Shown here: piece by piece, positions 1 to 14,475 of the stretch
How positions within the stretch are numbered: position 1 is the first letter of the stretch
Layout: the number at the start of each line of letters is the position of its first letter
From: Anaeromyces robustus
Taxonomy: Eukaryota; Neocallimastigomycota; Neocallimastigomycetes; Neocallimastigales; Neocallimastigaceae
DNA: 17,500 bases
Reading direction: 5' to 3'
NCBI GenBank assembly: GCA_002104895.1
Contig: MCFG01000058.1
Coordinates: 70,001 to 87,500, forward strand
Position numbers and translations under genes: made by a program
Notes under the pieces: generated by a model
Told to the model about the DNA's origin: nothing
What the model saw: the letters and a program-made list of their open reading frames with translations, nothing else
The model's database searches: none

Positions 1-651
1 AGTTCTAAATAAAATAAATAATAAATAAATAAAGATATTAAAATATTAATTAAATAATCTACGCATATATATATATATATATTCATTAAACAAAAAAACA
101 AAAAACAAAAAATAAAAAACAAAAAACAAAAATAATAATAATATGTAATATGATTTTACTAAATGGAATTAAAGGAGGTGGTAAAGATAAAGGTGGTAAA
201 CTATCTATATCTAAATTTTCATCATTTTCAATATTCGAAAATAAATGACTTGGAGCTAATGGTATTATGCGAGAACTAGTTTCAGTCATTTCCATAACTG
301 AATGATAATTATGATGTTGACTATCTATAGTAGGGATTTGATTTACATTTTCATTTTTATTTTTGTTTTCATTTTGAATATTTGAATTTGAATGAAATGG
401 GATATTAGTTTTATCTATTGACATTACCGTTTCATCAGTTAAAGATGGATTTGTTATTAAAATAGGTTGATTTATATCGGAAAAATCATTATCACTATCA
501 TTTAACTTTATACGTTTTGAATGTTGAAGGGTATCTTCTTCATTATCCGGACTGTAAATATTTAATTTACCAGAATTAGAAGAATTTAAAGAATAAATAG
601 ATTTATTTATAATTTTATCTTTTGAAAGATTATCTTCAGAAGAATGGGAAG

Positions 652-695
<44 letters not shown>

Positions 696-1725
696 GTAGT
701 AGTAGTAGTAGTAATAGTATTGTTATTATCTTTTATATAAGTTTGATAATTAATTCGAGATGAAGAAGTCGAAGAAGAAAGATCTATAACTTCTGGATCA
801 AAAATTGAGCTTCTAGACTCAAACATTTTTTTGTTAAAGGAAAGAAGTTGTGCAATTTTTATATGACCATGATAATAAGCATAGGTTAATGGATACCAGC
901 CATTGTCATCCTTGATATCAGTTTTACAATTAGATTCCAAAAGAACTTTTACACAATCAATATAGCCATTAACACAACAATAAAAGATAGGGGTCCAGCC
1001 ATTATCTTTATCTAAAACATTAACATCTGATCCATGATTTATAAGTATTTTAGCAATTTCTGTATGGCCTAATCGACATGCGATATGTAGAGGATAAAGC
1101 CCCTCAGAATTCATTTCTTCTTTAACATTATAATCTAAAAGAGTTAATATTACATCCTTATGACCATATTCACTTGCAAGAGAAAGAGGATGATAAAGAT
1201 TTGTTAAGGAACAAAATGAATCAAAATTTTTATAATTTTCTAATAAAATCCTTAAACAATCAGAATGACCACGAACTATAGCATAAAGAAGTGGTGAATA
1301 ACCATCTTGATCTATATCATCAAAAATATCTTCTGATTTTGTAGACTTTATTGAAAGAGGTGATGAAATTTGATTATTAGCGGCTTGTATAAGGAAATTT
1401 GTACATTTGATATCACCATTCATGGCAACATAATGTAATGGTATTCTACCAAAAATATCAGTCCTATAAATATCTGCCTGATGTTCAACACAAAATTTCA
1501 TCAATTCTACTTGATTATTAATAGCAGTTAAATGAAGGCAAGTTTGATCCTTAATTTTATCTGAATAATTGAAATTTATAGTTTGAGGTTGAATTTCTTT
1601 AATGAAAATGTTAATTATTTTTAAAATATCTTGTATATCAATTTTCTATAAATTATCAAAATTAATATAATGATTAAATTACAATCATAGAAAATAACAA
1701 TAACAATAAATGAATATTATAGAAA

Positions 1726-1756
<31 letters not shown>

Positions 1757-1791
1757 ACAGAATTAAAATAATAAGATACAATAAAATATAA

Positions 1792-1835
<44 letters not shown>

Positions 1836-3204
1836 AAAATTAATATTTATATTTATGATATATTATATGATAATATATATATATATATATTATAAAATTT
1901 TATTTTATTATATAAAAACTTACATTTTCAATTTTTGTTTTAATAGCCGATGAATTAATAAAAATACCTGAAATAGAATTTCGTAATGTAGTTGATTTAC
2001 TAGTATAATCATTACTATTATTAATGTTTTTATTAGAATTTAAATTGTCTGTTGTTATTGGTGAATTAGATTGAGAAATTTTATCAGATTCAGGTTTAAT
2101 TAAATCATATTTGCACTCCCGACATAGTCTAAGAAAAACTCTATTATAAAAATCATCATCATTTGCATTATCAATTAATGGTAAAACTTTTTTAAGATTT
2201 AATTTCATTTCATCCACTTTTCCACTAAGCATTAAACGAACAATTAATTTTTCATAATTATAAAGTAAATTATCTTTTGGTGGAATAACACTAGATGATT
2301 TTAAAGATTGACTTGGAAAACTATCAATATCAGTCTCTTCAGGAAAACATTGTTTTAATTCATTCAAATGAAAAGTTGCTGTTTCTGACATTTCATTAAG
2401 TACTGTTCTATTAAAACATGGTTGAATTTCTACTTGTCTTGCTAAATACATATCCTTTGTAATAGACTTGGTTCTTTTATCCCATTTCTTTAAAATTTTC
2501 CTAAAACCTACTCCATTAACTTCCACAAATTCCTATTTTAAATCATTTATTTATATCATTAAATGTGTTTATTATAATAATAATATTTAAAGAAAAAAAA
2601 AAAGAAATAATAATGTATATGAATAGTTATAATAATATAACAAATAAAATAAAAATAATAAATATATGAGCTTATATTTACTTGTAACTTTATAATATCA
2701 TTTAAAAAGTAATGAAAAAGAGATGCTAAATTAATTAATGATTCTTCTGATATATGATTTTTCTTAGAATCTGAAATCTTTTTAATTTCTATTAAATTTT
2801 GAAGTCTTAATTTATATTCAGATTCTTTTTGAAGATAAAATTTATTAACCTTTATCAATTATTATACATAATACATTTTAATATTTTTTTTTTTATTTTT
2901 AATTTTTAAAAAAATATTTATAATTTGTTCTTATAAAAAAAATTTAAAATAATATATTTTTTGAATTTCCATTCATACTTTTTCTAATTCACATTCTAAT
3001 CTAAAAAAAAATGAAGTTTTTAAATCTGCCATTTCTTTTGATAATTTTTCCTCAGTTCCAGGAGGATTTGGAGCTGTAATTGTTACTGCATAAGATTTTC
3101 CTCCCTCCAAATTATTTATATTATTAATAATTTTTTTTAAGTCTTAAAAATAATAATATATTAATAATATATATTAATATTATATATTAATAATTAATTT
3201 ATTA

Positions 3205-3257
<53 letters not shown>

Positions 3258-3716
3258 GCATATTAATCATAGTTTTTCATTTATATATTTTACCTTTATA
3301 GGACATATAGTTTCCTGCCCATTCCCTTCTTTGGATTTTTTGAATATGTTTTCCGAACTTATTTTATAATGAATAATACATTTTTTTTATATTTTATTTT
3401 ATTTTAATTATTTTATTTTTTATTTTATTTTATTTTTTAATTTTAAATTTAACAGCAAGATAAATTGTTTTAAAATTACATTATATATTCAAAATATATT
3501 TATAAAAAAGAAAGAAATGAAAAAAAAAATATTAAGTATATGATAAATTCTTTTGCTATTCTTTTCTTTTAATATATAAGGCTTTTAATGAATATAAAAA
3601 AAATTGTAATATTTATATATATATATATATATATATATAAATTAATTATATTCATTAAATACAGACTTTTGCTATTCTTTTGATAATATAAAATAATTGA
3701 AAATAGTTACCTTCAT
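1..3716 (-). CDS. SPX-ankyrin protein, Pho81/NUC-2/GDE1-like (3' partial)
   Basis: Phosphate-sensing regulator. SPX domains bind inositol (pyro)phosphates, and fungal Pho81 inhibits a cyclin-CDK pair in the PHO pathway. Exons (complement): 3716-3711, 3357-3294, 3142-2979, 2849-2682, 2532-1924, 1645-160, then probably from 4 off the edge. All junctions keep frame with GT..AG borders. Exon 1 encodes only Met-Lys, completing the classic SPX start MKFGKHIQ; exon 2 itself has no ATG and an in-frame stop just upstream. SPX covers about residues 1-215, with a basic cluster (K146, K149, K150, K153 in FRKILKKWDK) typical of the phosphate-ligand site. About seven ankyrin repeats span residues 370-610 (e.g. 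NGWTPIFYCCVNGYIDCVKV). A low-complexity Thr/Asn and Ser-rich stretch follows, then SLPPPLIPF, matching the segment that leads into the GDPD-like region of Pho81 proteins. That C-terminal domain is outside the window, so GDE1-like (active phosphodiesterase) versus Pho81-like (inactive) cannot be decided. Confidence 0.88.
658..712 (-). repeat. Coding (AAT)n/(ACT)n tract encoding poly-Thr/poly-Asn
   Basis: In-frame trinucleotide run in exon 6 of the SPX-ankyrin gene. On the coding strand ACT/ACA codons give a Thr run, followed by AAT codons giving roughly 14 Asn. It sits in the disordered linker after the ankyrin repeats, so length changes would be tolerated. Confidence 0.9.
1793..1833. repeat. 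Long A homopolymer (T on coding strand) in intron 5
   Basis: About 41 consecutive A on the plus strand inside the SPX gene's intron 5 (1923-1646), next to (AT)n runs at 1729-1755 and 1875-1890. Length is likely uncertain in any assembly. Confidence 0.85.
3205..3254. repeat. (ATT)n microsatellite in SPX intron 2
   Basis: Uninterrupted ATT units inside the intron between exons ending at 3294 and starting at 3142. No coding role. Confidence 0.85.
3358..3710 (-). other. Intron 1 of SPX gene, after 6-nt first exon
   Basis: Donor GTAACT follows ATG AAG at 3716-3711; acceptor TAAG precedes TTC at 3357. The intron holds a 16-nt direct repeat (3550-3565 and 3666-3681) flanking a 13-nt inverted repeat (3584-3596 / 3647-3659) around an (AT)n core. 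Confidence 0.75.
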
Positions 3717-5560
3717 ATTTATTATCAGTTATACTTTTTATTCAATTATTATTAATACTATAATTAATTAATTAATTAAGCAATTAATTAATTAATTAAC
3801 TAAACTATTTATATCCTTCTTAATGAAAGATAAAAAAAAATAAAATAAAAAAAAAAAAGAAAGAAATTAATTATTATCGAACTGAAATTTCCAAAAAAGT
3901 ATTACAATATATCAAAAATTTCTTCATGAAATGGAATTGTTTTCACTGTTATATTATAAACCTATATGCTTATGTATATATGTAATGTTATTTTTTTTTT
4001 TTGATTTTTTATTTTATTAATCAAATAAATACTGAAAATATAATATATATCTTCTTTTAATATTAATTATAATTAAAATTATAATTATAACTAAGTTTTA
4101 AAGAAAATTTTCTATTTCAATTAAAATACTTTTTATTCTGTTTTAATATAAAAAATTTATAAAAAAAGATATGGTGTGATGAAATAAAATGCGATTATAA
4201 CATAATTAAAAAAATAGAAGAGCAGTTTAATTATTTAGAAAAATATTGTAAAAAGAATATTATTTTGATTGTTATATAATAAACTATTATAAAATATAAA
4301 ATAGAAGGAATAAGGCTTATATATAATAAATTTATAATAATTTTTTTTTAAAAAAAAATGAAAAAAAAAAGTTTTAAAATTTAAATAAAATATAATTATA
4401 ACTATATACAAATATATATATAATTATATTATAAATAATTAAATTTTAATTATAATAAATTATTAAATTGATTAAATTTATAATTTATAAAAAAGTATAA
4501 TTATATTTATTATATTATTATTATATTTGTGTGTATAATAATCAAAAGAAAAATAAAATAATTTAATATATGGTTAAAAATATATTGTATTACATTAATA
4601 TTAAATATTAATAAATCTAAGTAAGGAATAAAAAGAAATGTGATTAAAACGAAAAAAAGAATATAGTTAAGAATATAGTTAAATAAAAAATATAATTAAT
4701 AAAAACGACATTTTTATTATTGATATATGTTGAATATCTATAATTATTTATTAATGACAAAGATTATTATTTATTTATTATTTATTTATTCATTATTTAA
4801 CATTGCTTTTCCTATTTAATAATTTTATAAAGTTATTATTTTTTTATCTTACTAGGTTTTTTTTTTTTTTTTTTTTTACAGAAAAAAAAAGTGTGATTAT
4901 TTTTTATTTATTACAATATATTTAAATATATTATTTTCAAATAGATTTAAATAGGAAACCTAAAAAAGAAACTTGGAATTTTTATAATTTTATACAATCC
5001 TTATATATTATAATATTATAATTAATTTAATATAATTTAAATTCTTGTCTTGTTATCTTGAATTTTTGTTAATTTAAAATTTAAATTTAAATTTTCGTGT
5101 TTTATTATGTGTTTTATTATGTTTTCATTATTTATATATGATGCATATATTAAAAAAAAGCTTAACACTCTTATTTTTCCTTTATATATTATCAATTTAT
5201 TGTTACTATTATTCCAAATATATTAAATGTATATATACTAAAATTATGTATATATATTTAATATATCAAGAAATTAAAGAAATTTTACTTAGCTTTGAAA
5301 AAATAAATATTTAAATAAAATTTGAATAAATAAAATAAAATAAAATAGGAATAAATTATGAAATATAAAGTAATATATTTTAATAATTAATTATTAATAT
5401 ATTTTGTGATAATTTTTCCAAAAAAAATTAAATCATAATTTAATTAAAATATATTAAATTAAAAAGCTTTGGAATATTTTTTTTATAATGAAATAAATAA
5501 AATTTTATTAAATGCAAATTTTTTTCATTTAATTATAAAAATTAAATGAATTCATAAATA

Positions 5561-5697
<137 letters not shown>

Positions 5698-5933
5698 ACA
5701 AACTATAAAATATTACTGTATGAAAAAACTTTTAAAGAGATTATTCATTTCAATTAAATACATTTTTTTATATTTTTTCATATATTTTTTATTAATTATT
5801 ATTTTTTTAATACAATATTTTATTTATTATTGTATAATTAATTTTATTAATAACAATAAAAAATTTATTATATTGATAAATAGTGGCGAATGTTAAGACC
5901 ATCTATATATTTTATAAAAAAAAAGTATATAAA

Positions 5934-5988
5934 AGTTTTATATATTAATATAATCATTTATAATAGTTTTATATATTAATATAATCAT
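5934..5988. repeat. 24-nt direct repeat, two copies, just past the transporter stop
   Basis: Identical 24-nt copies at 5934-5957 and 5965-5988 (period 31), starting AGTTTTATATATTAATATAA. They lie within about 110 nt downstream of the transporter stop codon (6040), so probably in its 3' UTR or polyadenylation region. Confidence 0.85.
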
Positions 5989-6039
5989 AATAATAATTAA
6001 ACATTTAACAAAAATAATAATAATAATAATAAAAAGTAA

Positions 6040-9802
<3,763 letters not shown>

Positions 9803-11154
9803 TGTATCCAATAATATATTTCTAAAAATAAATAAATAAATAAATTGTATATGTAATGACAATAGAATTATTTTTCAATTTGAAATTCAATTTCAAATTC
9901 TAAAGAATTTTAATTAATTTGTTAATTGAACATTAAATTTTTATTTTTATTTTTTTTTTTTGAAATTTTCTTTCTTTTTATTTGTATTATAATTTTATTT
10001 TATTTTTTAATTTGTTTTATTCAATTTAATTAATTTTTATTTTATTTTATTTTATTTATTTTATTCAAGTTTTATTTTTGTATTGAAGTATTGTTATATA
10101 TTTATATATATATTTTTTTTAACAATTTGAAATGAATTAAAAAAAATAAAATAAATTTATATGTTAATTCATTTATTTTTATTTATTTATCGATATTTAT
10201 AATTATATATTTGAAAAATTATTAATTAAACAATTGAATATTTTACAATATTTATATAAAATAAAAATTATTCTTTTTATTTACAAAAACTATTATGTGT
10301 ATTATAATTATTAATACACAAAATATTTTTTTTTATTTAAAGAAAAAAAAACTATTTTTTTAGTATATGAGTAATATTAAATAAAAATTTAATTTTATAT
10401 TAAATTAAATTTTAATTAAATTTATACACCTAACCAACCATTAAATTATAATATAAAATTATAATAATCATTAATAAAAACAATTAAAAATAAATTACCT
10501 AAATAAAATAAATAGATTAACAAACATATTCGAATAACCATTCTTAAATAATTATAATATATATAACATAATACAGTGAAATAAAAATATTTATTTAAAT
10601 GAGAATTTTTAATATTTATTAAAAATGTTAAAATAAAATTAGATCATCAAAATTCTGATATCATATCATTAGTAAAATACTCATACAATACTACAATTAT
10701 AAAATTGTTAGAAAATCAATTAGCTTTATATATATTATTTTAGAATAATTAAAGATATTTATTATATAGATATATTTTATAAAAAATAATTAATTCTAAC
10801 ATGATTTAAATAATTTATATTGTATATAAAAACATAATCATACCAATAAATATTGATAATATTACATAATCACAAATAATATTACATTTTATTTAATTAC
10901 TACCATTACTGTTACTTTTTATTACAATTGTTTTAATATAAATACATTTTTATTATAAATAAATAATAGAATATTTTTTAATTCTATGTTTTTTTTTTTT
11001 TTTTTTTTTTATATATTGCTTTTTTTTTTTATTATTATTTTTTTATATAAATAAATTGATAACTAATAAATGTATATATATTATATATCTCTAATTTAAT
11101 TTTATTTCTATTTTATTTGTTTATTTTTCTTTTTATCATTATAATTGTTTTTTT
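9803..11154. other. Intergenic spacer, no gene seen
   Basis: Separates the 3' end of the acyltransferase gene from the start of the transporter gene. Only AT-rich sequence, T homopolymers (e.g. 10988-11010) and TTTTA/TTTAT runs are visible. The transporter promoter and 5' UTR must lie at its left end. Confidence 0.7.
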
Positions 11155-13043
11155 TTATTCTAAGTATTTTACATCTTTATTTCTTGAAAATAATTTTTTG
11201 AGTTCAAATAGTAAACCCTTCCATTCCATTTTTTCTTCGCTAATAACATCAATATTTTTTGTCCAATTTTGTTTCAAATCTTCTAATAATTTATCCTTAT
11301 CATGGAACATTTTAATAGCCCATTGGTAAACTTCTTCTTCATTTTCTGGAATGCTTTCAATTGGTATACGACGAATATGTATATGGAATTGGTAATTAGA
11401 AATATCGGAAGAAAGAATGGTTGCAATAGATGGTAATTCACCGAAACCTTTTTCTTTATGGTTATAAGCAAGGGTAAAATCATATACATACTTAACATGT
11501 GAATTTCTAAAAGCCTAATAATTGTTATTATATATATGTGTATATAATATAAAGATAAAATATTTTAATTAAATAAATTTTTATTGATTTTATAATTAAT
11601 TAAATAATATAATATTTATTTTAATATTTATATTATAATAAAGAATGATAAATCAAATTATTAATTTATATCACTGAAGAAATGAACATGATAATCATAT
11701 ATTAAGGTATTAAAGTTATTATTTTTCTTACATTAACAGAAGCATTAAATCCTTTGACTCTTGGAATTAAAACATTATTGAATATTGGTAAGTTTCTTTC
11801 CTTAGCAAAGGCATGACTCTATATTATTTATTTATTTATTTTTATAAAAAAGAGTATTAATAAAATTTGTATAAATATTTAATTATTATTTAGGGTATAA
11901 ATATATACTGTCATTTTAAATTATTTAATAATAACAAAAATTTACTTGAATTAATTTTTCTCTAGTAAATCTTGTTCCTTCTAAATATGTAATAATCCAA
12001 ACTGGTTCTTTATCTTTTTTAATACCATTAAAGGCTTTATCGATTTTTTTTTTATCACTAGTCCAGTTACGTTTAACGAAGATTTGACCCATTAGATACA
12101 TACCCCAACCGAAACCTGGTAACTATTATATTTAAAGTTAAAATACATTATTTATATTTTGTTAATATCTAATATTTATATTATTATATTGAATTTTTAA
12201 TATTAATATTTAATATTACTTACAAATTTTAATGAATCTTTGGCAAAATACTATATATTATTTTAAACATATTAAAAGTTATAATATTTATTATTAAATA
12301 TTTCTTATGAATTATATATTTATTAAAGTTGAATTATAGTATTGTTATATTCATTAATATAACATCTTACTTTTAAACTTTTAACGGTTCTCTTTCTGAA
12401 TGCAACAGAATTAACCAAAACTACATTTATTAAAATTAATTAATATTAATTTTTTTAATTTGATAATAACATTATATTATATATAATATATAAAGAATTC
12501 TTAATTAAATGAATCATAATAATATTATAAAGAAAATATTATACTATATATAATATATAATACGAACTGAAATCATCCCAAGAACGATGGTTAACAATAA
12601 CAATAGCATTTTCTTTTTCTGGTAAATCATCACCACTGTATGTAATTTTTCCTTTATGTTTCTTTTCGAAAACATCTTGAATAAGAAGCCATACACTACC
12701 TGCAAGACTTGCATTAAGATTTCTAGCTTTTTCTTTGTTAATTTTAAATAATGGTGATGTAACTAATTGTATTGCATTTAATGCAACACAAAATCTAAAA
12801 GAAAAAAAGAAATTAATATAATTTATACATTTTATATATTTTAATTTATATTATAAATTATTAATATTAAATATTATATTGTGTATTATTAATACAGGGC
12901 TAGTAATAAATATACATTATATAATTAAGTTGTAAATTATTTTTTTATTATATTAATAATTTTCAAATTAAAAGAAAAACCTACGAAAAAATTCCTCCAC
13001 CATAAAATGCTAAACGACCTAAACGACTTGTATTTTCAAACAT
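11155..13043 (-). CDS. PlsC-type lysophospholipid acyltransferase (AGPAT/LCLAT1-like)
   Basis: Transfers an acyl chain from acyl-CoA to a lysophospholipid such as lysophosphatidic acid or a lysophosphoinositide/lysocardiolipin, at the ER or another endomembrane. Exons (complement): 13043-12985, 12794-12568, 12420-12371, 12250-12224, 12122-11946, 11818-11732, 11514-11155. All junctions keep frame and give 328 residues, close to the family's usual length. The four acyltransferase motifs are present in order: NHRSWDD (88-94, catalytic H89 and D94), GWGMYLMGQIFVKRNW (126-141), YLEGTRFT (167-174, glycerophosphate-binding EGTR), and VLIPRVKGF (196-204). The W in motif I, the KR in motif II and the long C-terminal extension fit the AGPAT3/4/5, LCLAT1, plant LPAT2 and fungal Cst26 branch rather than short bacterial-type PlsC. 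A hydrophobic N-terminal segment (about 11-35) could anchor it. Exon 4 is only 27 nt. The intron 2 donor GTTCGT departs from the usual GTA. The leader before the ATG is a TAAAA-rich run. Exact lysolipid substrate is not readable. Confidence 0.92.
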
Positions 13044-13150
13044 TTTTTTACTTTATTTTATTTTATTTTATTTTTATTTTTGTTTTATTTTTTTTATGTT
13101 CTTTTTTTATTATTAAATAAATATACAAGATATAGAGAAATTGATTTTAA

Positions 13151-13178
13151 AATTCGTAATTGACTTGAATTACGAATT
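13151..13178. promoter_or_regulatory. Perfect 11-bp inverted repeat upstream of acyltransferase
   Basis: Arms AATTCGTAATT (13151-13161) and AATTACGAATT (13168-13178) are exact reverse complements around a 6-nt loop GACTTG. It lies about 110 nt upstream of the acyltransferase ATG and includes two CpG, rare in this spacer. It could be a palindromic factor site or an mRNA leader hairpin; function is inferred from position only. Confidence 0.5.
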
Positions 13179-13665
13179 ATACCAGTATTTTTAAAATGAG
13201 AATTATAAATTATTTTATAATTGTTTTCTGTTCCTTTTTTTTTTTTTTTTTTTTTTTAACAGAACTAGTATTTTTTATTGTTTTTTTTATTATAATATTA
13301 CTATTATTATTATCAAAACAATATAATAATTTATACTATAATAATTAAAAGGTTAAAAGAAAAAAAATTTTTTTATTTCTTTTATATCAAACTATATAAT
13401 ATATCATTCTGATTTGATTATTATTATTATTATTATTATTATTTTTTTTTTTTGGTTTCGGTAAAGTTTTATTTATTAAAAGATTTAATGTATTTAATAT
13501 ATTATAATATATTAAATTACATTAGCTGTTATTAAAATAATATTCAATAAAATAATTTTAAAAAATTTTGGAAACAATTGATATACAATATATTATGAAA
13601 ATAAAAACAAAAATTCTATAAAATAAAATAAATAGTTTATATTCTTATCTATATTTTATTTATTT

Positions 13666-14112
13666 ATCTTTCATATGAAATCATATTAAAATAAAAAAAA
13701 ATATTATTAATTAAAAGAAGTATTAAAATTTCATAAATAGCATTAAAGATAAATAGTATTAAATATGTTTTATTTCTTTTTTATATTTATTTTTATTTTT
13801 ATTTTTATATATTTTTATTCATGTTTTTATTTATTTATTTATTTATATATTTTATATCTTTCATATGAAATCATATTAAAATAAAAATAATTATTATTAA
13901 TTAAAAGAAGTATTAAAATTTAAAATTTAATAAGAAGTTATATTTTTATCCATGTTTTTTATTTATTTATTTATTTATATATTTTTATCTTTCATATGAA
14001 ATCATATTATCATATTAAAATAAAAATAATTATTATTAATTAAAAGAAGTATTAAAATTTAATAAATAGCATTCAAGATAAATAGCATTAAATATATTTT
14101 GTTTCTTTTTTT
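13666..14112. repeat. Three-copy direct repeat built on palindrome TTTCATATGAAA
   Basis: Copies begin at 13666, 13856 and 13987 with ATCTTTCATATGAAATCATA, and each continues through a shared TTAATTAAAAGAAGTATTAA. The last two copies and their leaders repeat with a 131-nt period. The first and third share a further tail (AATAAATAGCATT...) that the middle one lacks. Each copy centres on the 12-nt perfect palindrome TTTCATATGAAA. Confidence 0.85.
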
Positions 14113-14475
14113 TTTTTTTTATATATTTGTTTTTATTATTTTATTTTTATTATTTTATTTTATTATTTATAATTTATTATTTAAAATGCTTAATCATGTA
14201 GAGAATGTATTAAATAAATTGTTATAAATAAAATAATACTTTTGTAGTATATATTTTAATATTTATATTTATTTATATTAATTATTTAAAAATATATTCT
14301 ATTTAAATTTATCGTTTTATCGTTTTTTTTTAATTATTAATTATTGTATTATTATAATAATTTCTATTATTACTACATATTATTCTTTCTCTAATACTAT
14401 TGTTTTCTCTTTATTTAATATTATTCATTTTAATGATTTCTTCGTTATAAAAATAATAAAATATTAATTCATAAT

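Larger units (their letters stand above)
13044..14475. other. Intergenic spacer with hairpin and tandem repeats
   Basis: No coding frame seen. It holds the promoter and 5' leader of the acyltransferase (right of 13043) and the 3' flank of the GCIP-like gene. Distinct content: a hairpin at 13151-13178, a T homopolymer (13237-13257), an ATT run (13420-13442) and a palindrome-containing tandem repeat at 13666-14112. Confidence 0.75.

Noticed and set aside
3762-3800. TTAA-rich apparent inverted repeat next to the SPX start
   Set aside because: It is a run of self-complementary AATT units, expected from simple sequence rather than a defined hairpin.
5881-5902. Locally GC-richer patch, considered as tRNA or exon remnant
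   Set aside because: Too short, no cloverleaf pairing and no open frame.
11117-11498. Plus-strand and shifted minus-strand frames
   Set aside because: They overlap the last acyltransferase exon, whose own frame is continuous to the stop at 11157-11155.
13225-13265. Plus-strand T-tract plus AACAG resembling a strong splice acceptor
   Set aside because: No coding frame follows on the plus strand; T homopolymers ending in ACAG also occur elsewhere (about 4857-4880) without exons.
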